Assembly (NCBI GenBank): GCA_028583405.1
Contig: CM053253.1
Span: forward strand, 10,861,112-10,925,111
Reading direction: 5' to 3'
DNA: 64,000 bases
From: Pogonophryne albipinna
Taxonomy: Eukaryota; Chordata; Actinopteri; Perciformes; Artedidraconidae
The position numbers and the translations under genes are program-made. A model generated the notes under the pieces. That model was not told where the DNA came from. It saw nothing but the letters and a program-made list of their open reading frames with translations, and searched no databases. Of this stretch, positions 1 through 10,482 are shown in pieces (within the stretch, counting starts at the first letter, position 1; each line of letters starts with the position of its first letter).

Positions 1-201
1 AAGGGTCTGTGTCAGGCTGCTGTAATGGCTTTGTGGGATGATAAGGGTAATGTGTGCCCAGATAAAAGGAAGTTTTGTGTCATGGCTGTGCAATGGTTGT
101 CGTCTCCATACCACCATTTTGTCAACTCAGATGATGTTGCAGATGGACATGCAGTGTTGTGTTATATTGCAGTTTCTCTGTATGTAAAAGACAAAAGTTA
201 G
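1..201 (+). CDS. Possible 3'-terminal coding exon, unidentified gene (partial)
   Basis: Frame 1 is open from the first base to a TAG at 199-201, giving 66 residues that end in ...VSLYVKDKS; the other two + frames close within about 40 bases. The peptide is rich in Cys, Trp and His (for example CPDKRKFCVMAVQWL), and I do not recognise its family. No acceptor site can be seen because the window starts inside the frame. About 190 bases downstream, once the BEL insertion is discounted, there is an AATAAA (10958-10963), which fits a short last exon plus 3' UTR on the + strand. A 66-codon open frame can also occur by chance, so this is a weak call. Confidence 0.25.
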   Translation, partial: KGLCQAAVMALWDDKGNVCPDKRKFCVMAVQWLSSPYHHFVNSDDVADGHAVLCYIAVSLYVKDKS

Positions 202-320
202 CCTGAGATTGTTTACAAAATAACGCTTGTTAAGGGGCAACCTCTTTATTTTGATTGGTTTAGGTTCAACACTTTGATAATATTAGATTTGACCATATTT
301 ACCTACGGTCTTACACAGCT
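202..320 (+). other. Putative 3' UTR, left part, interrupted by the BEL insertion
   Basis: AT-rich non-coding sequence between the TAG at 199-201 and the BEL element. Its last five bases, CAGCT (316-320), are repeated at 10883-10887 as the target-site duplication, so this stretch was contiguous with 10888 onward before the insertion. Calling it a UTR depends on the weak exon call at 1-201. Confidence 0.25.
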
Positions 321-613
321 TGTAGAAAAGGCCCCAAAGTTATAGTTATTGATATATATATATATTATTTTATTATACAGAGTTGATACCTGTTAAGTTG
401 TGCCTTCATAGTGGGGAGGGGCTAACCCAAGTGGTTTGGATGACGTCACACATCAGAGGGTAATGTGCGTCGTCAGTAGTTGCAGGAAAGTTAGGCCGTC
501 TTAAGTTTCGTATTGTGTTTCTTAAGTGGTGTTCTGGCCGACACACCTGGGTGAACCTAGTGATAGACACAAAACTAGTGCCAACACTGAGTTATCTCTA
601 ACTCTCCACTACA
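321..613 (+). repeat. BEL 5' LTR (internally shortened)
   Basis: Starts TGTAGAAAAGGCCCC and ends ACTACA. It aligns with 10483-10882 throughout except that about 110 bp after TTCGTATTGTGT is absent here: this copy jumps directly to CTTAAGTGGTG. Other differences are a 3-bp indel (CGTCGTCAG versus CGTCAG) and a few substitutions. Includes a (TA)n run near 352-365. Confidence 0.93.
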
Positions 614-617
614 TTGA

Positions 618-635
618 TGGTCCTTCGAGCCGGAT
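618..635 (+). other. Primer-binding site, tRNA-Tyr type
   Basis: TGGTCCTTCGAGCCGGAT lies four bases after the 5' LTR. Its reverse complement is the 3' terminal 18 nt of eukaryotic tRNA-Tyr including CCA; the match stops after 18 nt. Primes minus-strand DNA synthesis. The tRNA sequence was recalled, not searched. Confidence 0.85.
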
Positions 636-654
636 CACAAGGTTTACGTCAGAG

Positions 655-1403
655 ATGGAACCATTACCAGGGTATGAGGCCTATGGTGCACGTCCTAGAA
701 GGCAAACCCGCCTTCCAACGCGATATGCAGACTATGATGTGGATCATCTAGGATACATTAGTCAGAGATACCGACAGGAAGAAGACTTCTCATCTGGAGG
801 GTAAGGCCAGGATGACCCCCCTCACCTCCCCCAATGACTCTCCCCCACCAAGGCACCTCAACAGGCGTGATGCTAATTTCCAGGAGATGGACTTTAGCTA
901 TGGGGCTGGCAGCCAGCAGCTGTTTCCAGAGAGAGAGTTGAGGGATCGGTTTCGAGAATACTCTACTCACCTTCCTACATCACTGCACTACAGACCTCCG
1001 CGTGAGGATGACAGAGTAGAGCTGGAGAATATTCGTCAAGAAAGGTTTCTACTTCAGCAGACACAGCGACGTATGTCATCAGATATAGATGAGCTCAAAG
1101 CACTGCGAGCAGACATGAGACAGTTGGTGGATACTGTCCGTAACCTTCAGACCCCATCACTACATGGCAACAAGCCAGAATTAACGGTGATGCAGCCACC
1201 GGCACCGTTTGTAGGCGAACCCAATAGTGAGGATGAGGATGATTGGCCTGCACCACCACCATGGCCTGACCCAGTAAGTGGAGAGGTTACTGCCTGGCGA
1301 CTATATAACGCCTCATCACCCCAACGGGAGACCAGATGAGCTTCCACCGAAGGAAGAAGTAGTTCCAGCTTCAGTGACTCAGCCGTCTGTGGGTCAGCAA
1401 CAT
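655..1403 (+). pseudogene. gag: BEL gag, N-terminal part, frameshifted
   Basis: An ATG 20 bases after the primer-binding site starts a frame (655-804) with basic residues followed by an acidic stretch (RRQTRLPTRYADYDVD), a usual start for BEL Gag. It stops at 802-804. The next open frame (812-1339) continues Gag-like sequence with a charged, probably coiled-coil region (roughly residues 65-120 of that frame, heptad-like ELENIRQERFLLQQTQ), then a Pro/Glu-rich segment. From about 1332 the coherent frame shifts again and runs to the LINE junction at 1403. Three frames for one protein means this copy cannot make intact Gag. The part beyond the LINE resumes at 5259 in the same frame as 1332-1403. 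Confidence 0.8.
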
Positions 1404-1554
1404 TTCATTTAATTTCAAACCTTTATTTATACAGATGAATCCCATTGAGATCATTGATCTCTTTTTCAAGGGAGACCTGCTCAAGTAGTTCCACATGAAA
1501 CATAAAAACATAAATAGAACAACAAAAGGACATCATACAGCTACATTTACATAA

Positions 1555-3093
1555 TTATCCACATAAACAGGTACCAATAGCTTCCGATTGACTAGCATCC
1601 AACTGAGCTTTAAAAACATTTAGTGGCACCAGATTGTTCAGTTTCCATTTAATTTGCAGACTATTCCAAGACAGAGGAGCTGCGCATCTAAAAGCTGTCT
1701 TCCCTAAGACAGTCCTAGCAGTTGGCACATTTAATAAAACCACAGCATTCGATCTCAGGCAGTAGCCACTTACAATTTTCCGTGAGATCAGGGAGCAGCT
1801 ATAAGATGGAAGTTTCCCTAACATGGCTTTGTATATAAAAATGTACCAGTGACTGAGCCTCCGTACAGTTAGTGAAAGCAAACCAGCCCTTGCATACAGG
1901 GTACAGTGATGGGTTAATGCTTTACAGTTTGTCACAAATCTCAGTGCACTGTGATACGCAGCATCTAACTTGACCAGGCAATTGGCAGGTGCATTCATAT
2001 ACATCAAATCACCATAGTCCAGCACAGGTAAAAAGGTCACAGTGACTAGCCTTTTCCTGGCCTCAAGCGAGAAACAGGACTTGTTCCTGTAGAAGAAACC
2101 TAGCCTAACCCTCAGCTTTTTAAGCAGGTTATTGACATGAAGTTTAAAAGTGAGACAATCATCAAGCCAGATACCAAGGTATTTGTAACAGGTAACCACT
2201 TCAAGTTTTATTCCTTGCGTAGTTACAATATCTAAAACAGGCTCTGGTGTCTTTTTAGCTTTAGAAAAGAGCATTACCTTGGTTTTCTCAACATTTAAAA
2301 GAAGCTTTAGTTCAGAGAGCTGAATCTGAATAATGTTAAAAACAGCCTGTAATTTAACAACAGCCTCCTTAATGGAGGGACCTGCACAGTACATCACGGT
2401 ATCATCCGCATAAAAATGTAAAGTAGCTTCATCCACATTTTCACCTAAACTATTGAAGTAGATGGAGAATAAAAGTGGACCTAAAACAGAACCTTGAGGA
2501 ACACCATTAGTAATGTTTAACCACTCAGAAGACAGCCCATCAAAATGAACACATTGGGACCTTTCAGAGAGGTAGTTTACAAACCACCCTACTGCATGGC
2601 TGGACATGCCTATACTGGCTAGCCTCTGCTTTAAAATGTGATGATCGACGGTGTCAAACGCTTTTGAAAGGTCAATTAATAGAGCTGCACAACTCTGCTT
2701 ATTATCTAAAATACTCGCCACATCATTCACCACTTTCCTTGTAGCAGTGATGGTGCTGTGTTGCTTTCTGAAGCCTGACTGATGTTTAGACAGGATGTCA
2801 TTTGTACATAAAATCACCTTTACCTGTTCACTCACTAAGCGTTCAAGAACCTTAGCCAGAACTGACAACTTAGAGATTGGCCTATAGTTATTTAATAAGG
2901 TGGCCTCCCCTCCTTTTAGCAAAGGCAGGACATACGCTGACTTCCACAATTTTGGAATTGTGTTTGTGCTGAGGGAGTGGTTAAAAAGAGTAGTGAGAGG
3001 TGGAGCAATAAAATCTGCAGCTATCTTTAAAAAGAAAGGTTCTACGTTGTCCGGGCCGGCCGGTTTCTTAGGATCTAACTTCAACAACATCAA
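1555..3093 (-). pseudogene. LINE reverse transcriptase
   Basis: A 512-residue open frame with all RT blocks: PAGPDNVEPFF (about residue 12), NNYRPISKLSVLAKVLERL (motif 1 region, ~residues 68-87), HQSGFRKQHST, the metal-binding Asp in LLIDLSKAFDTVDH, GVPQGSVLGPLLFSIYFN, the catalytic FYADD, LLNVEKTKVMLF and YKYLGIWLDD. It then has the usual ~200-residue Cys/His-containing C-terminal region. The frame lacks an upstream start of its own: the EN frame (3090-4673) runs into it through a single frame change near 3090-3115, so the original protein was one EN-RT polyprotein of roughly 1030 residues. The RT copies the element's own RNA at a nicked genomic target. Confidence 0.9.
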
Positions 3094-4673
3094 CAGTAAA
3101 AAGGAGTAAAACTAAAAGGGTTTTCCAACACACGTTTTTCAGAGTCACATACTGTAGTGTTCACAGAAGCAGAGTTAGTGACAGAATCAAATAGAGAACC
3201 ACAGGACACAAAATGCTCATTAAAGTAATTTAGCATAGTAACCCTGTCCAATATAGTGCCAGATGCTGTGGTAATGCACGGAGGTAGCTCATTACGGATA
3301 TCGCCGGTGGATAACGATTTAATGGCTTTCCAAAAAATGTCAGGATTATTCAGATTCTTTGTGGTTACTGACAGATAGTACTTTGATTTAGCACTTTTGA
3401 TATGTGAAGTGAAGCTATTTCTTAGCTGCCTAAAATGCAGCCATTCTACCTCTGAGCCTGATTTCCTAGCCTTTGCCCAGGCCTTGTTTCTCTCATGAAG
3501 GAGACTGGACAGACTAGCAGAAAACCAAGGATTGTCTCGTCCCTTTACTCTAAATTTACGCAGGGGTGCATGTCTATCAATGATCTCCATAAAACCAAGA
3601 TAAAAATAAGACCATGCAGTTTCTACATCAGCACACAGATCGATTTTACCCCAATCAAAATCAAACAGATCATGCACAAAACCCTGCTCCACAAAATGTT
3701 TTTTGTCTCTCTTAATGATAATGCGAGGTTTAACCTTTTGGACTTTTGTGTCCCTAATTGTGGCTACAACACAGTGATCACTCAGATCATTTGCAAATAC
3801 TCCCACAGATGAATATTTATGGGGAACATTAGTTAAAATGAGATCAATTAGGGAGGATTTATTAGGGGACTTAATGTTAGGGCGAGTAGGACTGTCAACA
3901 ATCTGAGTAACATTTAAAGAGATACAAAGGTTTTTAAAATCCTCTGACACTGCAGTTAACCAGTCCCAGTTAAAATCTCCAAGTAGCACTATTTCCTTGT
4001 AGTCTAGTTGTGATAAAAGATTTGCTAGTGAAGACAAGGAGTCTTTGACAGCTGAGGGGGGTCTGTAACAACTCACTACCATGACCTGTTGACCCTTTGC
4101 CACTTCTATATTTATGGCTAAAAATTCAAATTGCTTACTGATCGATTTGGAAACTAATGTGGTTACACTGAACTTATTCTTAACATAAATGGCAACGCCA
4201 CCACCTTTATTAGGCCGGTCGGTACGATACACATTATAAAAATTTAAGGCAATGTCAGAGGCCACAATAGATTTGTTTAGCCATGTTTCTGATAAAACAA
4301 TGACGTCAGTGTCAGTCGAGCTTGCCCAAATACGGACAAAATCTAGTTTACCTAACAGACTGCGCACATTCAAGTGGATGAAACCCAACCCAGACCTAGC
4401 TTTAAAATCAGCAGGAGTAGCGATCTGACTACTACTACTGCGCGGACCAGGGTTAGGTTGTACATTTCCTGACAGTAATAACAACAAAAAAACCAGGCAT
4501 CTTTTCCTCTTAAGCGATACACATACACCGTCATCTACTCTAGAATCACCAGCAAAGTCTGTGAAAGTGTGATTAGAGCTTAAGAAGCAGTCCTGAAGAA
4601 CCATCATAGCAGGCAAACAAAAAAGACAAACATATTTTGTCGAGCAGATTGTCCGCGACAAGGCAACCGGCAA
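3090..4673 (-). pseudogene. LINE APE-type endonuclease with N-terminal 2A-like motif
   Basis: A 527-residue frame. Residues 61-77 are a hydrophobic run followed by GNVQPNPGP, a 2A-like ribosome-skipping motif, although the canonical D-x-E is N-V-Q here. From about residue 97 follows an endonuclease/exonuclease/phosphatase fold: HLNVRSLLGKLD, the catalytic Glu in LSETWL, CYRPPS, LLGDFNWDW, DLILTN and LSDHCVVA. A linker to the RT follows (NPWFSASLSSLLHERNKAW and YFNEHFVSCG). It nicks target DNA to prime reverse transcription. The frame ends just before the RT because of one frameshift; otherwise it looks intact. The start codon is uncertain; the ATG at 4673 is simply the most upstream in frame. 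Confidence 0.88.
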
Positions 4674-4849
4674 TTGTTTGTGCAGAACATCTGACCTCCG
4701 CAGGGGATGCCCACCGCGGGTAGCAGAACATACCCGAATCCAGTTGACCTCTCAGGATTACTAGAGATCTTCCCACAGTCCAAAACAGCAAACAGGCACA
4801 GCAGAAACATGACATATGCCATTCTCCAATGTTCCCCGGGCAAGAACCC

Positions 4850-5249
4850 TCCTCCTCAGCCACACCGCAGCCAGGAAAGGTGGAAAGCAAGCCCCAGCTG
4901 TGGCGAATCCTCCTCCGTACAGCAGCACACGCCCGACGGGAGCAGGCCCCAGCCCGAAGCGTGGAGCCACTCCGTCTCTCCGCGACGTCCTCGGGGCAAA
5001 ATCCTTCTCCGCACAGCCGCACTCCACAGGTGGGAGCAGGCCTCTGCAGACCACAGACACCAGACAGGTGGAAGCAGGCAGCAGGCGGTGGAGCCCCTCC
5101 GTCTCCTCGCGACGTCTTCGTCGGGGGGAAACCACCCAAGCACAGCCGCACTCAACAGGTGGGAGTGGGCCTCCGCAGACAACAGGACAGGACCAACAGC
5201 GACACGGTCTCAACACGAGTGACGAGCTTGCACGACGAGTGTACAGCAC
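4850..5249 (-). repeat. LINE 5' UTR with ~130-bp internal repeats
   Basis: GC-rich sequence with about three diverged tandem units. GCACAGCCGCACTC... recurs at 5011 and 5140, CGCGACGTC... at 4981 and 5108, and a poorer copy lies around 4920. The long open frames on both strands here are composition effects of the repeats. Repeated 5' UTR monomers usually carry the internal promoter of a LINE; that role is inferred. Confidence 0.6.
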
Positions 5250-5258
5250 TCAGCACAT

Positions 5259-7508
5259 GGTGCCCTTCCTGCTATGCGGTCATGGGAGAACTACGCTGAT
5301 TATTCATCTCCCTGGTACCAGCCTGCTAAGCTGTCACCGCGACTACCCAGTTTGGCTCCAAATGAGCCCAAGTACCAAGTGTATGGTGGTCACAGGAGTG
5401 AGCATAGCAGTAACCCAGTTCCCCCACCGCAGCCTCATCCACATAGGTCATGGACACAGCCACTGCCCTCCAGACCTGCCCTCATATCAGAGCCAGGTTA
5501 CCATGGACCACGCCCAACAATCTGCAACTTCTCAAGTCGAGACCCAAGTGAGTTTGCACGGCTCAAGATCTCCTTGGAGAACCTCCTACCGCCCAGTGCA
5601 ACAGAGCTGTTCAAGTATCAGGTGTTGGTGGATCACCTGCAACTAGAAGAAGCCAGGTTAATAGCAGATGCTTACCTCAACTCTCCAACGCTCTTCTCAG
5701 ACACTATGGCTGCCCTGAACGATAAGTTTGGCCAACCACATCAGATAGCGCTGAAGCGTATTGCTGCTGTGATGGACTCACCGGACATTAAGCGGGGAGA
5801 CGTTGCTGCCTTCGAGAAATTTGCTCTTCAGATCCAGTCATTAGTGGGAATGCTGAGAACCATATGGTCTGAGGGAGAAGTGGAGCTACAGTGTGGTTCA
5901 CATGTTGCTCGTCTGCTGAGTAAGCTGCCGCCTGAACAGAGAGCAGATTTCCGCCGCTGCATGTTCCGTCAGGGCTCAAGAACTCACAACCTTATAGATC
6001 TCGCAGAGTGGCTGAAATATGAGTCCTGGTGCCAGGACTCCGAAGGACAGTTTGCTGTGAAGGGATCGTGGGAGTCATCATCCAGACCTGAGGGACGGCA
6101 GGGCAAGCACCACACCACTGTGCTCCATGGTGCCAAGGACACTTGGAAGAAACCAGACTCTCAAGTTCCAGGTAACTCCTTCAAAGGGAATAAGAGTAAG
6201 CCATACTGTCCGTACTGTAATAATGAGGACCACTATCTCAGTCAGTGTACAGCAGTAACCAAGCTGAACAAAGAACAGCTGACAGCATGGATAAGAACCA
6301 ATAAGAGGTGTTGCCGCTGTGCACGGCCGCACCAGGCAGCGCAGTGCAACTTAAAGAAGACATGTGGCCTCTGCCAAGGGAAACATATCCAGGTGCTGCA
6401 TGATGTGAACTTGAGGCCACCTAAGAAGACAGACTCAGCACCAACCTCGCAGAACCATGGCATGAGGGCCACGACTGAGGTACTGTACCTGGACAGACCC
6501 GCTGAAGGCAGTCAAGTCCTTCTGAAAGTCGTCAAAGTTCGCATCCATTATAAGGATCGATTCATCAACACCTATGCCATACTGGATGACGGTTCAGAGA
6601 GAACTATGCTGCTGCCAGAGGCTGTAGAGAAGTTAGGTGTGCAAGGGACCCCAGAGGACTTGCCACTACGCACAATCAGACAGGATGTGCAGACCCTTCG
6701 CGGTGCATCAGTCTTCTTCTCCATTTCCTCTCCTGCTAAACCGAAGACCAGGTTCAAGATTACAGGTGCTTTCACCACTGCTCACATTGGACTAGCAGAT
6801 CATACCTACCCTATGGAGCAACTCCGGGAGAAGTATAAGCACCTCATTGGCCTTCCCATCCGGACCCTCACAAATGTGAAGCCTCTGCTTCTCCTTGGAA
6901 GTGTCCACCCACATCTCGTCACCCCCATTGAACCAGTCAGTTTGGGCCCAAAAGGAGGACCGGCTGCCATTCACACAAGGCTAGGCTGGGCGCTGCAAGG
7001 TCCAGTCAGTGTTGTCTATCATCTCGCACAACCACAGCAGTGCCTTTTCACATCAGTATCACCACAAGTGAGCGAGCTGATGAAGCATGTCGAGATGTTG
7101 TGGCAGGTCGACACTCTTCCTTTCAGAAGCGAGAAACTAGTCACACGTTCGAGGGAGGACCAAGAGGCCATCGGTACCCTGGAGACCAAAACCATCAGAG
7201 TACAGGTTAACGACATACTCCGTTATGCCACCCCGCTGCTACGCCGGAAAGACATGCCACTCCTTCAAGCTACTAAAGAAGCCGTCATGCACAGTCTACG
7301 GAATATAGAAAGGAGATTGGCCAAGAACCCTATGCAGGCTGAAGCTTACAAAGTGGAGATGGAAAAGCTGATCAAGGCAGGCTCTGTCATCAAGTGTGAC
7401 CCTGAAGTACCAGTAGAGGAAGGTCGTGAGTCGTGGTACATTCCTCACCACATGGTAAGCCATAATGGCAAGAACAGACTGGTGTTCAACTGCTCATTTC
7501 AGTATTGA
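5259..7508 (+). pseudogene. pol: BEL gag C-terminal part, protease and start of RT
   Basis: One long frame (first ATG at 5274, though it continues gag from before the LINE). Residues ~75-250 are the BEL Gag capsid-like domain (FSSRDPSEFARLK...). Three zinc knuckles follow: CX2CX4HX4C at 6207-6248, a CX2CX3HX4C about 20 residues later, and a CX2CX3HX4H. The aspartic protease has AILDDGSERTMLLP (near 6570-6611). Then comes the linker with GLPIRTLTNVKPLLLLG, and the RT N-terminus up to GKNRLVFNCSFQY, where a TGA (7506-7508) interrupts the RT. The chain normally continues without a stop, so this is a lesion and not a natural terminus. Same frame as 1332-1403. Confidence 0.9.
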
Positions 7509-9132
7509 GGGAAAAATCTCAATGACTATCTGTTGCCTGGGCCGACCTTAGGAGCATCTCTCCTCTGAGTCCTGCTACGCTTCCGAGAGCATGCAGTAGC
7601 AATCAGTGGAGATATCAAGGGCACGTTCCACCAGGTTCGACTCCTCCCAGAACATCGAGACCTGCTCAGATTTGTTTGGCGAGACAGCAGTCAAGATCCT
7701 CCTGCGGTGTACGAGTGGCAAGTGATACCTTTTGGAACGACATGTAGCCCCTGCTGTGCTACGTTTGCCCTTCGGCGCCACGTCATCGACCATAGTCAGC
7801 CAGATGAAGAGGTGAGGAGCTCAGAAGTGCTTTTATGTAGACAACTGCCTACAGAGCGTCCACACCATTGCTGAGGCGAGGCATCTGGTCGACAAGTTAC
7901 GAGCCATCCTAGCATCTGCAGGCTTCGAGCTGCGTCAATGGGCCAGCAATCAACCAGAGGTCATCAGTCATCTACCAGAAGAGAGTCGCTCTACCAGTGT
8001 TGAGCTATGGCTGGCTCAGAACAAGACAGATGTCCCAGAATCCACTCTAGGACTGAGCTGGCTCTTCCAAAAGGATATCCTGGGCTACAAGCATCGTCCC
8101 GTGGATTATGGTGAAATCACGATACGCAACGTCTGCAAAGTGCTGGCAAGTCAGTGCAACCCCCTAGGGTTCATCTTACCCTATACAACCAGGGCAAAAG
8201 TACTCGTCAAGCACCTATGGGATAAACATCATGGATGGGATGACCCGCTGCTACCTTAAGAGCTTCTACGGCAGTGGAAAGTCTGGGAGGAAGAACTACA
8301 AGTCCTGCCTCAGGTCAACCTGCCCCGGTCATACCTACCAAAGGAAGTTGACATCTCCGCTCTACAGAGAGAGGTGCACATATTCTGTGACGCCTCGGAA
8401 AAAGCTTACGGCTCGGTGGCGTACGTTCGAACTACTGACCGACATGGTGTTGTGTACCTGTCGTTCCTGATGGCCCGCTCTAGAGTTGCTCCTAAGCGCT
8501 TCCACTCCATGCCCCGACTGGAACTCTGTGCTGCACTCACTGGTGCACAGCTGTCGCAGGTTCTGGCAAGGGAACTCACCATCGACCGGGTGATCTTGTA
8601 GTCTGATTCCACAACAGTGTTGACGTGGTTGAAGTCCGAGTCCTGGCGGTTCAAGGTCTTCGTTGGCGCCCGCGTAGTTGAGATACAAGAGCTAACAGAC
8701 AGGAAGGACTGGAGGTACGTTGATTCCGCAAGGAACTCAGCAGATGACGCGACACGTGGTAAGAAGCTGAAGGAGCTCATAGAGACCAATAGTTGTAGCC
8801 AGGGACCCCCCTTTCTCCTGCTGAGTCCAGACTCGTGGCCAGAGGATCCAGCCGTTCACCAAACAGAAGATGCCTCAGAGCTGCGCAAGTCTACTTTCTG
8901 TGGAGTCACCGCAGTAGCATCAAGTCAGCCTATTGCAGACCCCAGTCATCCCAACTCCTGGAAGGAGTTTCTGGAGGTGACAGTACTGGAGCTTCATGCG
9001 GCGGCCAAATCCAACGACCCCCCTACTGCTGAAGACTTCCGTCAAGCTGAGCGGTTGATCTTCCAGAGGGTTCAGAGGGATAGCTTCCCACAAGAGTGCA
9101 GCCTACTGAAAGCTGGTAAGCCAGTTCTTTGA
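7509..9132 (+). pseudogene. pol: BEL reverse transcriptase and RNase H, with stops
   Basis: The RT continues in the frame of 5259 after the TGA at 7506, with a second TGA at 7566-7568. Motif A Asp is at 7611-7613 (SGDIKGTFHQVRLL), and motif B follows (EWQVIPFGTTCSPCCATF). Between about 7800 and 7828 the frame shifts by one. The catalytic box is FYVDN (7831-7845), with Asn in place of the second Asp. A TAA at 8257-8259 precedes the RNase H domain: FCDASEKAYG (first Asp near 8389), Glu in MPRLELCAAL, then a TAG at 8599-8601 one codon before the SDSTTVLTWL Asp, and NSADDATRG for the last Asp. The frame ends at a TGA (9130-9132). Confidence 0.87.
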
Positions 9133-10428
9133 AGCAGTCGACTCCTCACTCTGTCTCCGGAGTTAGATGAGAGTGGAGAACTCATCCATGTTGGAGGAAG
9201 ACTACGTCGGGCAGAAGACCTGGAACTGACAGCTCTTCACCCTATCATCCTAGACCCAGGTCATTGGATGACTAAGCTTCTGATCCAAGACTTTGACAGC
9301 CGTTTACACCATCCCGGCCCAGAGAGGGTGTTCGCTGAGTTACGACGCTCCTTCTGGATCTTGAGAGGGCGTGAGGCAGTTTGGCGCTACCAGCACTCCT
9401 GTGCTGACTGTCAGCGATGGAGGGCCAAACCAGCGGTACCCAAGATGGCTGACCTTCCAGCAGCCCGTCTGCGCCTATTCAAGCCTCCTTTCTTTTCTAC
9501 GGGCATGGACTGCTTTGGGCCTTTCCAGGTCAAGGTGGGTCGACGCTTAGAGAAGAGATGGGGACTCATCTTCAAGTGCCTCACCACCAGAGCGGTGTAC
9601 TTGGACCTCCTTACTGCCATTAGTTCTGATGCCTTCCTGATGGCCCTTCGTCAGTTTATTTCCCGCAGAGGTACACCTGCAGAGCTGTTCTCGGACCAGG
9701 GGACAAACTTCAAAGGAGGTGAGAGAGAACTAAATGAGGCCTTCAAGGACATGGCTCCCGACCTACAGCAGATTCTTGCACCACAGAAGATTGCCTTTCA
9801 CTTTAACCCCCCAGCAGCTCCCCATTTTGGAGGTGTGTGGGAGAGAGAGATACGCTCGGTTAAGAGTGCCCTGTATGCCACGGTCGGTGCTCAACCGGTC
9901 CCAGAAGAAGTGCTTAGCACTGTACTCACTGAGGTGGAGGGGATCCTCAACAGTAAGCCCTTGGGTTATGTGTCCTCAGATGCCAGCGATCCAGATCCAG
10001 CGACTCCTAATGTTCTTCTGATGGGGCGGCCAGATGGTTCACTACCTCAGGTAGTCTATCCGGAGAGCGAGCTCATAAGTCGCCGCCGTAGGAAACACTC
10101 CCAAGTTCTGGCTGACCACTTCTGGGCTCGATTCATGAGGCTCTACTTGCCAAGTCTTCAAGCTCGTCAGAAGTGGCAAGCTACACCTGCCGACATCAAG
10201 GAGGACGCCGTGGTGATGATCGCTGATCCGCATCTTCCAAGAGCCCTATGGCCCATAGGGACAGTTGTCAAGACGCATCCAAGCAGCGACGGACATATAA
10301 TGTCTGCCGACGTGAAGGTCAAGGAGAGAGTCTACACCCGGCCAGTTGCCAGACTGGTGGTCCTCCCTGCACTTCCATCTGGAGAAGATGAGGACAGTTC
10401 TACTCCTGCCATCACATCCAAGCCTTAG
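9133..10428 (+). pseudogene. pol: BEL integrase and DUF5641-like C-terminus
   Basis: Same frame as the RNase H, resuming after the TGA at 9130. The N-terminal zinc-binding region has HHPGPERVF and CADCQRW. The catalytic core, numbered from the ATG at 9268, shows D81 in MDCFGPFQV, D143 in LFSDQGTNF and E192 in GGVWEREIRS; all three acidic residues are kept. After ~residue 260 comes the BEL-typical tail (RRRKHSQVLADHFWARFMRLYLP ... WPIGTVVKTHPSSDGH ... VYTRPVARLVVLP). This 387-residue segment has no further stops, so the integrase is the best-preserved part. It inserts element cDNA, making the 5-bp duplication seen here. Ends in TAG 55 bases before the 3' LTR. Confidence 0.9.
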
Positions 10429-10470
10429 GACTTTGTTTCCTTTTATTGATGAGCAAATGTATTATATACA

Positions 10471-10482
10471 TTTGGGGGCAGC
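10471..10482 (+). other. BEL polypurine-type tract
   Basis: TTTGGGGGCAGC directly precedes the TG of the 3' LTR. A G-rich tract here primes plus-strand synthesis; it is short and followed by CAGC, so the exact cleavage point is not certain. Confidence 0.6.

Larger units (their letters stand above)
1404..5249 (-). mobile_element. Non-LTR retrotransposon (LINE, CR1/L2/Rex1 group) inserted in BEL gag
   Basis: A ~3.85-kb element on the minus strand with a 5' UTR (right end, with internal repeats), an APE-type endonuclease, a reverse transcriptase, and a 3' UTR ending in AATAAAGGTTTGAAATTAAATG-like sequence at the left. Flanks are TCAGCAACAT (1394-1403) and TCAGCACAT (5250-5258), a near-perfect target-site duplication differing by one base. 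The gag reading frame is coherent across the junctions. The 2A-like motif at the protein N-terminus and the RT motifs fit the CR1/L2/Rex1 branch; I cannot settle the clade by eye. It is essentially full length, which is unusual because most LINE copies are 5'-truncated. Confidence 0.93.

Noticed and set aside
4573..5249. Several overlapping 100-270 codon frames on both strands
   Set aside because: They lie in the GC-rich repeated 5' UTR of the LINE; repeats keep all frames open.
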